This document shows positions 60,893 to 64,000 of a DNA stretch of 64,000 nucleotides, piece by piece. Under the pieces are notes generated by a model, which saw only the letters and a program-made list of their open reading frames with translations, was not told where the DNA came from and made no database searches. Positions within the stretch are counted from its first letter, which is position 1. Each line of letters begins with the position of its first letter. Made by a program: the position numbers and the translations under genes. Source of the stretch: Lewinella sp. 4G2 (GTDB lineage Bacteria > Bacteroidota > Bacteroidia > Chitinophagales > Saprospiraceae); NCBI RefSeq assembly GCF_001625015.1, contig NZ_LVWJ02000014.1:1922001-1986000 (forward strand), written 5' to 3'.

Positions 60893-61435
60893 CTACTTCG
60901 GTAACCCAGTCGGCAACCCATCAATACTCACCCGGTTCTTCGCCTGTTGGTACTTACGAATCCCCGCCGGCCCCTGTTTCGCCGCTCCTTCTACGAGGCG
61001 GGTCCGTTCCTCCCGGAAATCCATAAAGGGAACCGCGTAGCCGCAGCTCGTCTGGACGCCCTCTATTTGAAGATCAAAAATCTGCCGGGCGCCGGGGTGT
61101 TGGAGGAGTTGGTCCGCCAACTCTTCAAAACCTGGCTCTCCGGGATGAATAGCCTTTGCCGTTCCGTAGGCCCGTAGGATTAAGGGCTTTCCTTCCATGG
61201 CGCACCACATCAGCGTCATCCGCCCGTTTTCGAGGACGTGAGCGGCCGTCTCATTGCCACTTCCGGTCAGGTTCAGCCAGATGATTCGCTGCTCGTCAAT
61301 CACCCGGAGGGAGTCCATTCCTTTCGGGCTGAGGTTGACGCGACCTTCCTGCGGTGCGGTAGCCACGAAGAAGATGTGCTGCCGGTGGATGAAATCGGTG
61401 AGTTCTGCGCTGATCTTTTGGTAGAAGGTGGCCAT
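60893..61435 (-). CDS. Pyridoxamine 5'-phosphate oxidase-like FMN protein
   Basis: 180 residues. Split-barrel flavin-binding fold: FIHRQHIFFVATAPQEGRVNLSPKGMDSLRV, IIWLNLTGSGNETAAHVLENGRMTLMWCAMEGKPLILRAYGTAKAI. This group of general stress/PPOX-like proteins binds FMN or F420 but is usually not the vitamin B6 enzyme. Substrate unknown. Divergent gene order: it converges on trmD with about 95 bp between. Confidence 0.88.
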   Translation of the reverse strand: MATFYQKISAELTDFIHRQHIFFVATAPQEGRVNLSPKGMDSLRVIDEQRIIWLNLTGSGNETAAHVLENGRMTLMWCAMEGKPLILRAYGTAKAIHPGEPGFEELADQLLQHPGARQIFDLQIEGVQTSCGYAVPFMDFREERTRLVEGAAKQGPAGIRKYQQAKNRVSIDGLPTGLPK

Positions 61436-61541
61436 GGGTGACTGCTTTTAAGCTTTATGGGTAAAAGTAAGGGGCACGCACCCCAATGCGCTAAAAGTCA
61501 TTTAACCCATGCATCGAGTTGCAGTGGAAAGAAAAGATAGT

Positions 61542-63383
61542 CTATTGCGCACCCAACCACGCGGCGCGCTGCCTGGCCACTTTTTTCTTCACCTTTTCGT
61601 CAACCTCCAGGATCAATTCCGGGCTGGCGACGGCAGTAAAGGATCCTTCTTTTTCCTGACCCAAATGCTCAAACTTGAGGGTGTAGGCTTGGCCAATCTT
61701 CAACTGGTCAACGGCAGCTTCCCAATCTTCCATCGAAGCGATGCTGGTGCCGTTAAGGGCAATGATCTCGTCACCGCGGTCCAGGCCGGCGGCGTAGAGG
61801 GGGGAGTTTTCCGGGAGGGGGCGGGCGACCGTCAACGTACCGTCCCGTTCGCGGAGGCGGAGACCGTAGAAGCCGACTGAGTCCGGTTCAGCTTGGCGGA
61901 GGGTGAATCCGTAGTCGGCGAAACCAACCGCTAGGTCGGGCAATTCGGAATTGTAGATGTGGCGTTCGAACCAGCTGCTTGCCCATTCCTGGTCACCTGC
62001 GACAGCGCCCAGTGCCAATTGGATATCGCGAATGTGGTAAGGAATCTCCGGCTTGCCGTACCGCGTCCACATAAGTTCCATCAGGTCGTCGAGGCGTTTG
62101 CCGCGGCGGCGGAGTTCGAGGTCCAACGCTAAACCGATGGTGGAGCCGTAGGAGTAGTAGCTGACGAAGGTGTTACCGAAATTATCCGGGTCGTTCGCCG
62201 TGGCCGCATCCACGAAGGGGGCCTGCTGGCTCATCGCGATTGGGCCGCGATGGTTCCGGCCGGGGCTGTTCAGGACGTAATTGAGTTGCCGCGTCATGCC
62301 CTCCGCGTAATCTTCGGCGGTGAGGATGCCGGCGCGGACGAGCGTCAGGTCATCAAAATAACTGGTGAACCCTTCGGCAAACCACAGTTCCCCACTCCGG
62401 TTGGCGTGGTCGAAATGGAAGGGTTCCAAACTCGCCGGGCGAATGCGTTCCACGTTCCAGCAGTGGAAAAACTCGTGGCTTACCGTCCCGATTAGGCGTT
62501 CGGCGGCATCCGCCAGGCTAAGGGGGGCGGAGCAGATGGTGGAGTTGCGGTGCTCCATGCCGTCGCCGCCAATCCAGGGGTTGTAGGCACAGAGGAAGGT
62601 GTAGCGGCCGTAGTCAAATTCGGGCAACTCCCCGAAGATCTTTTGTTGCTCCAGTACGGTCGCTTCCGTCCAGGCTACGTAGTCATCGAACTCCTCCCGC
62701 GTGCCCTCGTGCATCATGGCGACTTCGATTTGCTGGGTTTTTCCGTCCGGGTTGGTTACGGTAAAGGCATCGCGCATGATGGTCCCCACCAGGGTAGGGG
62801 AGTCGTAGAAATAATAGTAGTTTGGTGCGGCGCTGGCGCGGGTGCCAACCGATGGGCCAGTAACCGGGACCAACTGGCTGGCCATGGACCAATCCGGCCG
62901 CTGACCCTCCTTAATCTTCAGTAAGACCGGCCGGTCGTTGAGTTCCTCCCCGTAAATGAACGTGGCCGGCATGTTGAGGTGCAGCTTACGGTCATCCACT
63001 CCGGAATACGTACCGTCACCACCATTCGCGAAAAGGGTGTAGGTAAGCCGGACGGCCCCACCGTGCCCCGCCACCTGCCATTCGGCAATGTCGCCGGGGT
63101 GGACGGCGATCTCCCGCCCGTCAGCGCCGTAAGCCTTCAGGTCGTAAACGTTCTTGGCGAAATTGTGCTGAGCGTAGCGGCCCGGGCTGGCCTGTGGCAT
63201 CCGCAGTGTGAATACGCCGGGCGAGACGGCCGGGAAATCCACGGTGATCTTTAACTCGTGTTGCTGGACGTTCTCCAGATCGAGCGTGTACGTGATGGTG
63301 CCGGGGTGGTTCACCACCCAGTCCAGTTGTGCAGTCAGGGGAAGAAAGGCAGCGAGCGCCAGGGCGAGCAAAAGGGTTCTCAT
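61542..63383 (-). CDS. M61 family metallopeptidase with PDZ domain
   Basis: 613 residues from ATG 63383 (MRTLLLALALAAFLPLTAQ signal peptide); upstream extension adds 27 residues with no signal. M61 glycyl aminopeptidase-like layout: an N-terminal beta domain (30-190), catalytic domain with GTVSHEFFHCWNVERIRP (HExxH zinc site) and LWFAEGFTSYFDDL (second Glu), and a PDZ domain near 510-600 (FYGLRLRERDGTLTV, GLDRGDEIIALNGTSIASMEDWE). Acts in the periplasm or outside on peptides. Two degenerate 17-mers lie inside the gene (61993, 62829). Confidence 0.92.
   Translation of the reverse strand: MRTLLLALALAAFLPLTAQLDWVVNHPGTITYTLDLENVQQHELKITVDFPAVSPGVFTLRMPQASPGRYAQHNFAKNVYDLKAYGADGREIAVHPGDIAEWQVAGHGGAVRLTYTLFANGGDGTYSGVDDRKLHLNMPATFIYGEELNDRPVLLKIKEGQRPDWSMASQLVPVTGPSVGTRASAAPNYYYFYDSPTLVGTIMRDAFTVTNPDGKTQQIEVAMMHEGTREEFDDYVAWTEATVLEQQKIFGELPEFDYGRYTFLCAYNPWIGGDGMEHRNSTICSAPLSLADAAERLIGTVSHEFFHCWNVERIRPASLEPFHFDHANRSGELWFAEGFTSYFDDLTLVRAGILTAEDYAEGMTRQLNYVLNSPGRNHRGPIAMSQQAPFVDAATANDPDNFGNTFVSYYSYGSTIGLALDLELRRRGKRLDDLMELMWTRYGKPEIPYHIRDIQLALGAVAGDQEWASSWFERHIYNSELPDLAVGFADYGFTLRQAEPDSVGFYGLRLRERDGTLTVARPLPENSPLYAAGLDRGDEIIALNGTSIASMEDWEAAVDQLKIGQAYTLKFEHLGQEKEGSFTAVASPELILEVDEKVKKKVARQRAAWLGAQ
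61993..62009 (+). repeat. 17-mer repeat, degenerate (15/17) in the M61 gene
   Basis: TCACCTGCGACAGCGCC; on the gene's strand it encodes the G-A-V-A-G-D stretch. Two mismatches. Confidence 0.55.
62829..62845 (-). repeat. 17-mer repeat, degenerate (15/17) in the M61 gene
   Basis: The plus strand reads GGCGCTGGCGCGGGTGC, one base from the GCACCCG-type variant. On the gene's strand it encodes part of G-T-R-A-S-A, close to the CTRGSA of the bioD copy. Confidence 0.6.
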
Positions 63384-63439
63384 GCGGGAAAGCGTAAGGG
63401 ATTGAGGAGTAGCCCAAAGGTAAGCCACGCCCCCGGCTA

Positions 63440-64000
63440 CTAGAACCGATATCCGATCCGCCAAGTGATGTTGGTACCGGTATCCACCGTGTAACCATTG
63501 GCGTTGCTCGCCCGGTCAACGCTGACGTCGATACCCGCCGTAATTTCAAGGTCAAGGTGGTCCGAAAGTTGCTCCCGCATACCCCAGCGAGGGGTGACGT
63601 AAGTGCGGGCGCTGAAGTTCCGGTCGTCCCCCTCGTCAGCGTCCAGGAAAAGGGTATAACCGGTGCGGCGCAGGACGCGCAAGCCCAGAAAGCCGCCACT
63701 GTTGTTGGAAGTGATCTTGCCCTTAGCGGCGCGCTTGGCCAGGTTATAGTAATAACGGCCCTCAGCACCCCCGTAGAGGTAAGCGGTACGGTTCGTACCG
63801 TTGAACCAGCGTAGTGGCGTGAAGGCGGCAATCGGGTTAGCGGAAATGCCACCCACTACTTGCATGGTGTAAGATGATTCGCCAATCCGGCGTTCGTGAA
63901 TAACCTCCATGGCCCGGAGGTTAGTCTGGATACTGGTAAAACGTTGCGTCAGGTAATCAGCGTTCTTTTCCGACGAGATGGCGTCCTGCGCATTGAGGTT
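63440..64000 (-). CDS. Outer-membrane-type protein, N-terminus outside window
   Basis: The minus strand is open from the window edge (from 64000) to a stop at 63440, 186 codons. The visible part ends in alternating beta strands with final residues ITWRIGYRF, a terminal aromatic residue as in outer-membrane barrels. Strands such as YLYGGAEGRYYYNLAKRAAKG, LRVLRRTGYTLFLDADEGD and ARTYVTPRWGMREQLSDHLDLEITAGIDV fit a barrel of unknown family. The true start is outside; an internal ATG at 63910 is not the start. Confidence 0.65.
   Translation of the reverse strand, partial: NLNAQDAISSEKNADYLTQRFTSIQTNLRAMEVIHERRIGESSYTMQVVGGISANPIAAFTPLRWFNGTNRTAYLYGGAEGRYYYNLAKRAAKGKITSNNSGGFLGLRVLRRTGYTLFLDADEGDDRNFSARTYVTPRWGMREQLSDHLDLEITAGIDVSVDRASNANGYTVDTGTNITWRIGYRF

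Overview
The window reads as chromosomal DNA of a Bacteroidota bacterium, most likely of the Saprospiria (Lewinella/Neolewinella type). This is inference from four signs: a gliding/type IX secretion core (gldL-gldM-gldN), secreted proteins ending in type A or type B T9SS sorting domains, -7 boxes of the Bacteroidota form TAnnTTTG, and typical Bacteroidota gene pairs such as rpsF-rpsR-rplI. Base composition is moderately GC-rich. No rRNA, tRNA, CRISPR array, transposase or phage module was found.

Layout. 1-7.1 kb: edge of an outer-membrane barrel gene, a tandem TonB-domain lipoprotein bracketed by 64-bp repeats, a sulfatase, panB, mltG and an M17 aminopeptidase. 7.1-7.6 kb: a mosaic of inverted and direct repeats. 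7.6-14.5 kb: thioredoxin-like and NTF2-like secreted proteins, an M20 peptidase, aroQ, a Wzx-type flippase and hemH. 14.48-15.27 kb: a GxxExxY nuclease-fold gene bracketed by paired inverted repeats. 15.3-24.8 kb: mfd, bioD, marR, a hydrolase, aat, clpS, a peroxiredoxin and small conserved proteins. 24.85-25.79 kb: a long unexplained gap. 25.8-43.4 kb: a T9SS metalloprotease, GT9, pdeM, ppa, a modBC-containing operon with a T9SS lipase, a LuxE-like ligase, a truncated GldM paralogue, an alpha/beta hydrolase and a 1205-residue T9SS type B surface protein. 43.6-48.9 kb: ribosomal proteins, an ABC permease, queA and an unknown protein with a Myb/SANT-like tail. 49.2-54.8 kb: gldLMN and a GH9 glycosidase. 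55-60 kb: an OsmC fusion protein, a response-regulator/TrxR-like flavoprotein and its histidine kinase. 60-64 kb: trmD, a PPOX-like protein, an M61 peptidase and the edge of another gene.

How the genes fit together. GldLMN form the motor and core of the T9SS that would export the metalloprotease, lipase and type B surface protein. ClpS and Aat are the two halves of the bacterial N-degron pathway. The histidine kinase and the response-regulator flavoprotein look like a redox two-component pair beside an OsmC peroxidase fusion.

The most unusual signals are short DNA families rather than a single gene. A 17-mer (GCACCTGCGGCAGCGCC) has six exact copies and at least eight close ones, on both strands, between genes and inside genes in several reading frames. 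Phased 7- and 8-bp repeat arrays run right up to start codons. The GxxExxY gene sits in its own repeat-bounded island.
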